NCBI RefSeq assembly: GCF_000170895.1 | Contig: NZ_ABCS01000002.1 | Span: forward strand, 166,081-230,080 | Origin: Plesiocystis pacifica SIR-1 | GTDB taxonomy: Bacteria; Myxococcota_A; Polyangia; Nannocystales; Nannocystaceae | Direction: 5' to 3' | DNA: 64,000 bases | In this document: positions 15,722-23,012 of the stretch, piece by piece | Position numbering within the stretch: the first letter of the stretch is position 1 | Layout: every line of letters begins with the position of its first letter | Notes under the pieces: generated by a model | Told to the model about the DNA's origin: nothing | Database searches by the model: none | Seen by the model: the letters and a program-made list of their open reading frames with translations, nothing else | Made by a program: the position numbers and the translations under genes

Positions 15722-16678
15722 TCAGTCGTGCTCCTGGATTAAGTGACGCGGTACTGAGGACGTGACATCCTTTGCCGCTCCGCGCGGTATCGCAGCGTGA
15801 ACTGGCATGCCCGGAAAAATGGCCGCAGCAGCGCTGGCATGCTTCTCGAGTTGACCGAACTTCACAGCGGCTCCTGTCACCTTGGCCTCCTTGACGATCC
15901 CGTCAGGCGTTACGCAGTCAAATTCTCCCTGCATGCCGCAGTCAGGGCACTCGTACTCGACTGACTGCTCCACCGCGCTGGTGTCCTTCGCCACTCGCTG
16001 CTCCCAAGCGTAGCCCTCCTCGATCCCCTCGGCCGCGAGCGCCCGCCTGAAATACTCGTCGGCAAGGTCGAGGTTGCCTTTTCCTTCGAGAACCACTGCC
16101 CGCCGAAGCAGTCTGTCCTTTTTCATTGCTTCCCTTACCCGGCCTTGCTCGATATGCCGGACTTTTCGTTGGTTGTGCGCGGGATCAGATCGGGTCATGT
16201 TGGAGTGGGGACAACTCGAGTCGCCCTGCCCGCGCTTGAACACGACGCCGTTGACAACCCCCGCGGCGGTGGCTGCGTTGGGAGGGCTGCCGCTGGGCCC
16301 GCAGTTGTTGACCATGGGATCCCCATGGAGTTGGACGTTCTTGCCCTCGACCTTTACGTCCATGGAGCCCAGGCCCACGAACTTCGTTGGACCGTGGGTG
16401 TTGGAAGAGACGAGCCCACCGCCAGTGGCTTTTGAGGCAGCGTCCCCTTGAGAGCCGAAGCTCGCCCCGCGGATGGCGACTGCCTTGCCACCGATGCGAA
16501 CCCGCTTGGAGAACTTCTTTGGTGCCTGGCCGCTCTTGCCGATGTTGGGCAGTGGAGTGGCGACGAAGGGCGCCGGTGGCCCCGGCATCTTGCACACGTT
16601 CGGGGTCGTCGCGGCGGCGACCCCGTTGCTACCCGCAGTCACGGGAGTCTTGGGCGAATTGACGCTAACGTTGCTCAC
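15722..16678 (-). CDS. T6SS DUF4150 PAAR-like effector with PD-(D/E)xK-like nuclease tip
   Basis: A 318-residue protein. Residues about 10-160 form the DUF4150 PAAR-like spike domain (TPNVCKMPGPPAPFVATPLP; GGKAVAIRGASFGSQGDAAS; VKVEGKNVQLHGDPMVNNCG), which caps VgrG. A helical linker at about 165-235 is followed by a putative toxin. C244, C247 and a later Cys sit beside EFDCVTPDGIVKEAK, where D254 and the E264-x-K266 pair fit a PD-(D/E)xK nuclease core, with KxxQ at 273-276. This predicts a DNase delivered by T6SS. It lies between the ketosynthase-like gene and the immunity candidate. The DUF4150 call is strong; the nuclease fold is a motif-level inference. Confidence 0.75.
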   Translation of the reverse strand: MSNVSVNSPKTPVTAGSNGVAAATTPNVCKMPGPPAPFVATPLPNIGKSGQAPKKFSKRVRIGGKAVAIRGASFGSQGDAASKATGGGLVSSNTHGPTKFVGLGSMDVKVEGKNVQLHGDPMVNNCGPSGSPPNAATAAGVVNGVVFKRGQGDSSCPHSNMTRSDPAHNQRKVRHIEQGRVREAMKKDRLLRRAVVLEGKGNLDLADEYFRRALAAEGIEEGYAWEQRVAKDTSAVEQSVEYECPDCGMQGEFDCVTPDGIVKEAKVTGAAVKFGQLEKHASAAAAIFPGMPVHAAIPRGAAKDVTSSVPRHLIQEHD

Positions 16679-16691
16679 ACGACTCCGAAGT

Positions 16692-17762
16692 CTAGACCCG
16701 AGGGGCTTCCAGCACCACCGCGCTGCGCAGACCCGAGTAGGAGCCTGACCACAGGAGTGTCAGGGAGTGCTTCGCGTAGTCACGTGCCCAGGCTCGAACA
16801 GCGAGTACCGCCAGCAGCGCCCCCGTGGACGCGCCGACGTCACCCCAGCAGTCTGTGGCGACTCGGCAACGAGTTGCGTCTCCGAGGAACTCGGCCGCGC
16901 GAGTCATGGCGAAGGTCCACTCCTCGCTGCGGAACCGCTCACCGTTGAGGTCGCAGTAGATGGACTCCGCTCGAAGCCCTGGGGCACCAGTTCGCCTTCG
17001 GGCGAGAGTCATGGCATTGGCGATCGCGGTCGAGAGTTCGCCACCACAAAAATCTGGGTCTGCGCTCCTTCGATCGGGCCCCTCAGTCGTGGACCAGCCG
17101 ATCAATCTCGCCTGCGAAGGGAGCTTCCGCCTTCGAAGGAAGTCTGGACTCGCCACAACCAGGAAGGCCGCTGCCTCGCCCGGAACCAGACCAGAGATGG
17201 AGCCGCCTCCACCCGCGAGTATCTCATGCCGTTCTAGCCATCCCAGGCAGTCCATGTCGAAGTAGCTGTCGACACCGCCGACGATGCACGACTCGACAGA
17301 CCCCGCTGCGACTCGTTCGGCAGCATGCCCAAGAGCAAGCAAGGCGCCCGCGTGTCCTCGACCAGCGAGCTCCAGCTTCGTGCCGACACGCCGCCTTCGA
17401 AGATGGCTCTCGAATTGAGCTGCGAGGGCTGACTCGTCTTCGAGGCGCCACCCGGGAACGAGTTCGGGCATGGCCAGTAATACCGAGGCGTCGAGGCCCT
17501 CAGCGTGACTCTCCACGCCCAGCTTCGTAGCGAGCTCGTCGAGAGCAGCCTCGGCCAGCGAGATCCTTCTATGGAGACCGCCGAGTTCGGAATCGAGACG
17601 TGCATCCATCGCTCCAACGACGGGCTCACCCAGGCGCGTCACGAATCGAGCATGCTCCTTGAAGGCACAGAGCCCGGCCCGTACGGCCGCCGCGGAGGAC
17701 TCCGCACTCAACCCCAGGGGTGTCCGTGCTGCAACGGCGCAGATATGAACGGGTCGAGACAT
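16692..17762 (-). CDS. Ketosynthase-like (thiolase-fold) T6SS accessory protein, catalytic residues lost
   Basis: This 356-residue protein starts MSRPVHICAVAARTPLGLSA. It follows the beta-ketoacyl synthase plan: VESCIVGGVDSYFD, VPGEAAAFLVV and GDVGASTGALLAVLA are recognisable. The nucleophile region reads GRGHAGALLALGHA where a true synthase has a Cys, and the usual GHxxGA histidine is Asp (GDVGA), so condensation chemistry is unlikely. Such proteins recur beside DUF2169 and DUF4150 in T6SS effector modules and may act in effector loading. It is transcribed away from the DUF2169 gene at 17849, which has a short divergent promoter region. A paralogue at 26255 sits in the second module. Confidence 0.75.
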   Translation of the reverse strand: MSRPVHICAVAARTPLGLSAESSAAAVRAGLCAFKEHARFVTRLGEPVVGAMDARLDSELGGLHRRISLAEAALDELATKLGVESHAEGLDASVLLAMPELVPGWRLEDESALAAQFESHLRRRRVGTKLELAGRGHAGALLALGHAAERVAAGSVESCIVGGVDSYFDMDCLGWLERHEILAGGGGSISGLVPGEAAAFLVVASPDFLRRRKLPSQARLIGWSTTEGPDRRSADPDFCGGELSTAIANAMTLARRRTGAPGLRAESIYCDLNGERFRSEEWTFAMTRAAEFLGDATRCRVATDCWGDVGASTGALLAVLAVRAWARDYAKHSLTLLWSGSYSGLRSAVVLEAPRV

Positions 17763-17848
17763 CGCTCGGGAGGAAGAGTTGAGCAGGGAGGTGACCTCGA
17801 CCTGCTCGGGCCGCTACTCTAGCGCCCGGGCACGAGCGCGACAACAGC

Positions 17849-18859
17849 ATGTGGAGCCTTCGCAACGAGACCCCCTTCGCGGCTGAGCGCAGCTGGACCC
17901 GCGATCGAGATGGAACCCACTTGTGGCTCGTCGCGGTCAAGGCCACCTACGTCTTCGAACCTGGGGGCGCGCTGACCCTCGCGGACGAACAGCGCGAGCC
18001 CTTGCTCGAGCCCGAGTACCGCGGCGAGCCCGGCCGCACGAGCCTGCGCTACGAAGCTGACCTGGGCCTGCCCAAGCCGGGCACGGACGTGATCGTCAAC
18101 GCCCTCGCGCACAGCCCCGGGGGCGTACCGACGCCGGAGGTCGAGTGCGTCCTCGAGGTCGCGGACCTGCGCAAGCGCGTCCTGGTCCGCGGGCCCAGCA
18201 CCTACAGCGTCGGCGCCTTCGGGGCGCGGCCCTCGGCGCCCGAGCCCTTCGTGACCCGCCCGATCACCTACGAGCACGCCTACGGCGGGAGCGAACTCGA
18301 CGACCCCGACCCGCGCCGCCAGTTCATGGACCCCCGCAACCCCGTCGGCGTCGGGGCGACCAACGACCCCGCGAAGCTCCACGGCAGACCCGCCCCGAGC
18401 GTGTTCTACCCGAGCGGAAACCCGAGCCAGGTCGGCCCCGCAGGCTTCGGCGCCATCGCCCGCGACTGGTCACCCCGGCGCGAGCTCGCAGGCACCTACG
18501 ACGACGCGTGGTCCCGCTCCCGCCGCCCGCTCCTCCCCCTCGACTACTCTGCCGAGCACCAGCGCTGCGCCCCGGCCGATCAACGAACCCGCGAGCGCCT
18601 GCGCGGCGGCGAGGCCGTCACCCTCATCAACCTCTCCCCCGAGGGGGCCCTACGCTTCGAACTCCCCCGCGTCGAACTCCACGGCGAGGCGAAGCTCCGC
18701 CGCGCCCTCGTCCCTCTGAGCTTCGCCATGAGCTCGGTGATCATCGACATCGATCGACGCGCTCTCCTCTTGGTCTGGGAGAGCGCCCGCCCGGTCCCCA
18801 GTAAGGATGTCGAGCACCTGTCCTGGGCCCGAGTCACGCTATCGCCCCCGGTGCCGTAG
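17849..18859 (+). CDS. DUF2169 T6SS adaptor/chaperone (module 1)
   Basis: A 336-residue protein starting MWSLRNETPFAAERSWTRDR. Typical DUF2169 features are an N-terminal strand-rich domain (LWLVAVKATYVFEPGG), ITYEHAYGGSELDDPDPR, NPVGVG and an aromatic/proline-rich end. The family is tied to DUF4150 effectors, probably as an adaptor that loads them onto VgrG; it is thought to be cytoplasmic. It diverges from the ketosynthase-like gene of the same module. The second module has its own copy at 27283 with the same domain order but clearly diverged sequence. The assignment to the family is firm; the chaperone role is family knowledge. Confidence 0.88.
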   Translation: MWSLRNETPFAAERSWTRDRDGTHLWLVAVKATYVFEPGGALTLADEQREPLLEPEYRGEPGRTSLRYEADLGLPKPGTDVIVNALAHSPGGVPTPEVECVLEVADLRKRVLVRGPSTYSVGAFGARPSAPEPFVTRPITYEHAYGGSELDDPDPRRQFMDPRNPVGVGATNDPAKLHGRPAPSVFYPSGNPSQVGPAGFGAIARDWSPRRELAGTYDDAWSRSRRPLLPLDYSAEHQRCAPADQRTRERLRGGEAVTLINLSPEGALRFELPRVELHGEAKLRRALVPLSFAMSSVIIDIDRRALLLVWESARPVPSKDVEHLSWARVTLSPPVP

Positions 18860-18915
18860 GCGTGCCATCACGCCGCGGCACGAGCCGGGCCGAGACCGCC
18901 CCAAACACCCTCAAA

Positions 18916-19018
18916 CGGGAGACGAAATCTCGAACAATCTCAGCACCTTCCGGCTCAACCCCGCGTCACCATTGACGTTTTTGGAGGTGCTGCACGACGG
19001 TTCGAACCCCGTCTCCCG
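18916..19018 (+). repeat. Nested inverted repeat resembling a decayed tRNA-like attachment site
   Basis: An outer 9-bp pair (CGGGAGACG at 18916-18924 and CGTCTCCCG at 19010-19018) encloses an 8-bp pair (CAGCACCT at 18941-18948 and AGGTGCTG at 18985-18992). GGTTCGAACCCC just before the outer right arm looks like a T-loop. The T-stem does not pair properly and I find no anticodon arm, so I do not call a tRNA. Integrases commonly target tRNA 3' ends, and an integrase remnant lies next to it. Confidence 0.4.
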
Positions 19019-19024
19019 CTCTTC

Positions 19025-19062
19025 GAATTCGGCGTCCTAGAGGTCCCTAGGGCGCCGAATTC
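19025..19062. repeat. Perfect-stem hairpin
   Basis: GAATTCGGCG at 19025-19034 pairs with CGCCGAATTC at 19053-19062, with a partly self-complementary centre containing CCTAG twice. There is no T-run on the plus strand. It could be an attachment-site core, a terminator for the DUF2169 gene or a palindromic scar. Confidence 0.5.
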
Positions 19063-19290
19063 AGTTTTCGGTCAAACCATGTGCTGTTGGTGTGCCTGTT
19101 CCAGCGCCACCACGTCCCTGGATCGGGCTCGTCCGAGCCGGCGCGAGTCTCGAGATCATCTCGTCTCCCACGCTCTCCGACAGGTGCGCGTACCGCATGG
19201 TCATGGTGATCGACGCGTGGCCCATCCACTCCTGCACGAGCCTGATCGGCACGCCCCCGCATCACCGCCAGGGAGGCGAAGGCACGCGCT
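19061..19290 (-). pseudogene. Tyrosine recombinase (integrase) C-terminal remnant, frameshifted
   Basis: On the minus strand one frame encodes PIRLVQEWMGHASITMTMRY followed by AHLSESVGDEMISRL, which is the C-terminal active-site block of phage-type integrases: the GHxxxxxTxxYxH pattern includes the catalytic His and the nucleophile Tyr. Just upstream, in another frame, RAFASLAVMRG matches the preceding conserved stretch, so a frameshift separates them. The N-terminal two-thirds, with the first catalytic Arg, is absent. The gene is dead and marks an old integration boundary. Confidence 0.8.
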
Positions 19291-19412
19291 CGCCCTTCGG
19301 CGCTGCCGCTGCAGCGGTGGCGTCCCAAGTCAGCGGCAGCCCGCGCGATGAAGTCGAGGGGCTGGCGTCCCTCTCGAGGCCGAGGTGGGGCCGATGGCGT
19401 AGGGCCCACTGC

Positions 19413-20114
19413 TCAGCGGACCTGTTCGTCCCACGCCAGATCGATCAGGTCATCGAGAGTCGCTCGCAGCTGGGCCTGAGTCTGGCCCTCGAGAGCGACG
19501 GTGCTCAGGTAGGCGTGAAAGCGCGGCAAGACCCGCTCGATGACGCCGCTGGGTTGCTCTTCGAGGGCCTCGATGCACGCGGCTGCGGCAGGTCGATAGT
19601 GGGAGAAACCACGAATGAAGACCTGGATCGCCAGCGACTGCGTTGCGAAGGCCCGCCGCGTGAGCTCGTAGTCGCCGTCGAGCGAAGTGAGCTCTGCGAT
19701 CCACCACAGACGCGAGAAGGTGTTGCTGTCGTGGCGAAGGCCAGCCCGCCAAAAGCGGGCGCGCATCGTCGCCCATGACTGAAACTCGTAGCGATGTCGG
19801 ATGAACCTGGGCTCGACGACGACCGCGAGGAAGCGCCAGACCCCGGCGTCAGCTGCCTCGCGTCGGGACAGGGGCAGGGCCTGGTGGATCAGCGGGGCGG
19901 CGCGAGCGTCGAGCTCGGTCGAGTGCTCGGCGATCTCGGCCCGCAGCTGCGCGAGGCTCTCGCACAGCCCATCGAGGGCGTGGTCCCGCTCGAGGGCCTC
20001 GCAGTGGGGCGCCCAGACCTCGTGGGGATGGGCGTCGAGCTCTCCACTGGCGAGCTCGCGGGTGACGAGGCGTCGGCCCGTGGGTCCGAGCCGCTGAAGT
20101 GGCCGCGTCGTCAC
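19413..20114 (-). CDS. DUF6339 family protein
   Basis: I start it at the GTG at 20114, which overlaps the stop of the preceding gene as GTGA, giving 233 residues. The frame is open further upstream, but that lead is low complexity. The protein is helical; its core has RREAADAGVWRFLAVVVEPR then FIRHRY, and after about residue 140 LWWIAELTSLDGDYELTRRA, which I recognise as the DUF6339 pattern. No enzymatic motif is evident. It is the last gene of a three-gene operon with a GHKL ATPase. DUF6339 genes are often seen beside such ATPases, which suggests a joint function, possibly defence, but none is established. Confidence 0.75.
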   Translation of the reverse strand: MTTRPLQRLGPTGRRLVTRELASGELDAHPHEVWAPHCEALERDHALDGLCESLAQLRAEIAEHSTELDARAAPLIHQALPLSRREAADAGVWRFLAVVVEPRFIRHRYEFQSWATMRARFWRAGLRHDSNTFSRLWWIAELTSLDGDYELTRRAFATQSLAIQVFIRGFSHYRPAAAACIEALEEQPSGVIERVLPRFHAYLSTVALEGQTQAQLRATLDDLIDLAWDEQVR

Positions 20115-21088
20115 GAAAACTCCCCCGTGAGCTTGGCCGCGAGCGCGGCGAGCTTGCCCTCGACCTGGAGGATAGCGTCGAGCCGGGCGAGCAACATCGG
20201 CAGGTCTTGGAAGTCGCGCTCGAGGCAGGACTGACGCTCCTCGGCCCGGCGCTCGGGGTACAGGCGCGGCAGCCACTGGTCGAGCACGGCTCGCTCCCAG
20301 TCGTAGGCTGGTTCACCGTCGTCGACGAGGCGCGCGCTGACGCGGAGCACGAGCTGGGTCCACACGCTGCTGGCGATCCGCTCGAACACGAGATCGCGGA
20401 CGCGCGCCCTCGGCCCCCGGGTGCCCTTGCTGTCGAGGGTTGGGCGCAGCGACTCGTGATCGGCGTTGAGGTAGAGAATCGGCGTCTCGCCCTCGAGTTC
20501 GAGGCGGTAGAGCGCGCTCGCATTCGGGGCGCCGGGGTCGTCCGAGAAGCGGCGATAGTGGACGTCGAGGTAGTTGCCGGCGCGGACTTCGGGCTGGTCG
20601 AGGAGCAGCGTGAGCGTGCGCGAGCCGGCCAGGCGCGTGCCGGCGAGCGAGGCCACGCGAGCACCCGCGCTCGGGTCGGCGGCAGGGGCCGTACGGATGA
20701 GGTGGGCGTCGAGCTCGACGAGGCCCGCGAGCTCATCGCGGACGAGCGCGAGCGGGATCCCAAAGCGCTCCCCCTCGGTGCTCGGCCAGGCCTGGAGCGC
20801 CACGCGTCGGCGAAGATGCGTCCGCGGGCAGCGGAGGGTGATGAGGACAGCCACGGGCGGCGAGTCGCGCTCGTGCTTGGCGACGAGGCGGCGGACGAGC
20901 CGGCCCGGCGCTCGAAGCTCGAGCTCGAGCGTGGCGTGGGCCCAGTTGGTCCCGAGCTCGACGCTGTTGGCGTGGGGCTCGACGAGCTCGACGGGGCGGT
21001 CGTCGAGCGAGGCTCCGAGGACTCGCAGGCGCAGGCCGTGGTCCTCGTAGGCCCAGGGGTAAAAGCGCTGCTCACGGCTTTGCTTCAC
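20111..21088 (-). CDS. Uncharacterised protein of the GHKL operon
   Basis: This 325-residue protein has no recognised family. It starts MKQSREQRFYPWAYEDHGLR and its first half is strand-rich (RLRVLGASLDDRPVELVEPH; NWAHATLELELRAPGRL). The second half is mixed, with ETPILYLNADHESLRPTL followed by a helical C-terminus. No signal peptide or membrane span is seen. It overlaps the GHKL gene upstream by 4 bp (ATGA) and the DUF6339 gene downstream by 4 bp, so all three are translationally coupled. It probably forms a complex with its neighbours. No function can be assigned from sequence. Confidence 0.7.
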   Translation of the reverse strand: MKQSREQRFYPWAYEDHGLRLRVLGASLDDRPVELVEPHANSVELGTNWAHATLELELRAPGRLVRRLVAKHERDSPPVAVLITLRCPRTHLRRRVALQAWPSTEGERFGIPLALVRDELAGLVELDAHLIRTAPAADPSAGARVASLAGTRLAGSRTLTLLLDQPEVRAGNYLDVHYRRFSDDPGAPNASALYRLELEGETPILYLNADHESLRPTLDSKGTRGPRARVRDLVFERIASSVWTQLVLRVSARLVDDGEPAYDWERAVLDQWLPRLYPERRAEERQSCLERDFQDLPMLLARLDAILQVEGKLAALAAKLTGEFS

Positions 21089-22929
21089 CCGACCTCTCCT
21101 TGCTCACCGACGACGCGCAGGCCGATCTCGGTGTGGCGCAGCTCGTCTTCGACGGGGACCGAACGGCCGGTGAGGGCGAGCGCGGATACGCCGAGCGGGA
21201 CCGCGACCTCGATGGTGTCCTCGCGGTGGACAATGGCCAGCGGCGGCTCGGTCGTGAGCGACTCGATTGCGAGGGGTCGGGCGTGACTCCCATCTTCGGC
21301 GAGGTGATGCAGTGAGAGCGCGACGCGCCATGGGCGGGCGTCGAGCTCCGGCGTGATGGTGCCGTGGAAGCGCCAGACCTCGTCGTCGAGGCGGGCGTCG
21401 AAGTCTCGCAGCGCAAAGATGGTCTGCGAAGCGGACGACGCGCGGCCCGTCCGGCCGAGGGGAAAGCGCTTGCGCAGGCGCTCGGGCCCTTCGACGCCAG
21501 CCTCGACGGGGGGCGCGAGCAACTGCCGAAGCGCAGCCTGCACGCTGTCCCACAGGCGGACGAAGACCTGACCCGAGCCGCGCAGCCAGCCGTCCTTGAG
21601 CGCCGGGGTCACGCCCCAAGCGTCGTGACCCGGCGGCTCGGCGTCCCGCAAGAAGCGTTCGATGACGCGGTCCTCATCGCTCGCCTCACCCGGTGCGCGG
21701 CCGAGACCGCAGGCGAGGATGGCGTGGAAGGGCCGCAAGCCCGACAGTCCCGAGAAGTCCCGATATTCGACGACCATGCCCGCACCGCGGAAGGTCGCGA
21801 GCCGGCGACTCGCGGGCGCGTCCTCGTCCGCGAGTCGGACGATGAGCTCGACCTCGCCCCGGGTCCGCCGGGTCTCACCGCGCCCGCGCGGGAGCTCGAC
21901 GCTCAGCGGAACTCGGGCGAGGTCTCCGGGCCGCTCGAGCTTGGTCTCGGTCGAGGCTTGGTTGCGACGGCGCCAGGCGTCGACGAAGGGCGCGAGCTCG
22001 GCGTGCTCCTCGGCCTCGAGCGACGCGCGGCTCGAGCCGCCTACGCGTAGCTCGAGCCCGCGGAAGCTGGGCTCCATCGCCGGCCAAAACCACCGCGCGG
22101 CTTCGCGGCCGAGCTCGCTGGCGATCTGCGCGGGGCTTCGGGCCTGCTCCAGCGCGGGCTCCCGAAAGCCGAGGACGAGGATCGTCGTGCCGCTGTATTG
22201 GTGCTCTCGGGCGATCCCGAGGCGCTCCGCGAGAGTCTGAGCCGTCTTGGCCCAGATCGACTCGGCACGCCGGCCGCCTGAGACCTCGACCTCGCGGCCA
22301 AACCATCCAGGCCCGGTGAAGCCCACGCCCTCGACCTCGTGATAGGGGAGCTCGGCCCGCCCGATGACTCGCGGCGAGCGGCAGCCCTTGGGCAGGGTCG
22401 AGAGCTCCGAGGCGAACAGGACCGTCGACAGGCCCGAGAAGGTCCACAGCACCGACTTGCCGAGGCCGTAGCTACCGCCTGCGCCCTCCCGCGCCTTGAC
22501 GCTGAACAGCGTGTCCTTGCACAGCGCCCGGAAGTGCGAGCCGTCGCCGTCTTCGTCGCCGGTCAGGCCGACCGTGCCGCGGTCTTCGATGCGCAGGACC
22601 AGCAGCTTGCCCTCGCGCTCCATCGCAGCGAGGAACTCGCGCAGGCGTCGGCCGCTTGGTGTCGTGGTCTCGCCCGCGCCCGCGAGGTGGGCGCGAAGTT
22701 CGGGCCAGCGCAAGGCGCTGAGGAGCTCGTCGAGTACATCCCCTTCGAGCTCGACGAGCTCGAAGTCGACCCGCGCGGAGTCGAGGGCCTGGTCGTTGGC
22801 GTTTTGGCAGACTTCGCGCACGAAGTGGCCGAGGCCGTGGCCAAACGCGTGCTCGGCCGCCTGGCCACCGCGACGCGCACCCGAGGGCGGGAGCTCGTCG
22901 AAGATCCAGCGGATCGGCACGCGAGGCAT
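21085..22929 (-). CDS. GHKL (Hsp90/MutL-type) ATPase
   Basis: A 614-residue protein. The Bergerat ATP-binding fold is clear: the N-box FVREVCQNANDQAL has E39, N43 and D46; the G1 box LRIEDRGTVGL has D116-x-G118 and G121; the lid GGSYGLGKSVLWTFSG covers about 151-166. These resemble the ATPase part of Hsp90/MutL/MORC-like proteins, not of histidine kinases, and no phospho-acceptor domain exists. The remaining 400 residues are mostly strand and unfamiliar. It leads a coupled operon with an unknown protein and DUF6339, on the minus strand, divergent from the hypothetical gene at 23013. GHKL ATPases with partner proteins occur in several phage-defence systems; that role here is inference. Confidence 0.82.
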   Translation of the reverse strand: MPRVPIRWIFDELPPSGARRGGQAAEHAFGHGLGHFVREVCQNANDQALDSARVDFELVELEGDVLDELLSALRWPELRAHLAGAGETTTPSGRRLREFLAAMEREGKLLVLRIEDRGTVGLTGDEDGDGSHFRALCKDTLFSVKAREGAGGSYGLGKSVLWTFSGLSTVLFASELSTLPKGCRSPRVIGRAELPYHEVEGVGFTGPGWFGREVEVSGGRRAESIWAKTAQTLAERLGIAREHQYSGTTILVLGFREPALEQARSPAQIASELGREAARWFWPAMEPSFRGLELRVGGSSRASLEAEEHAELAPFVDAWRRRNQASTETKLERPGDLARVPLSVELPRGRGETRRTRGEVELIVRLADEDAPASRRLATFRGAGMVVEYRDFSGLSGLRPFHAILACGLGRAPGEASDEDRVIERFLRDAEPPGHDAWGVTPALKDGWLRGSGQVFVRLWDSVQAALRQLLAPPVEAGVEGPERLRKRFPLGRTGRASSASQTIFALRDFDARLDDEVWRFHGTITPELDARPWRVALSLHHLAEDGSHARPLAIESLTTEPPLAIVHREDTIEVAVPLGVSALALTGRSVPVEDELRHTEIGLRVVGEQGEVG

Positions 22930-23012
22930 GGGCCATACTGTATGCCAGGTCGGGCTGCCCTTGTCTCGCTCGGATCAGCCGATGGGCTCCGCGCGTGGTA
23001 GATGAGGGGTCG

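Larger units (their letters stand above)
18860..19412. other. Gene-poor scar between the T6SS module and the GHKL operon
   Basis: About 550 bp without an intact gene. It holds a nested inverted repeat that superficially resembles a tRNA end, a long perfect-stem hairpin and a frameshifted integrase remnant, listed separately. Together they look like the decayed edge of an integrated element. Confidence 0.6.

Noticed and set aside
18916..19018. A functional tRNA gene
   Set aside because: Acceptor-like arms pair, but the T-stem has mismatches and no anticodon arm is found, and the length is wrong for a standard tRNA.
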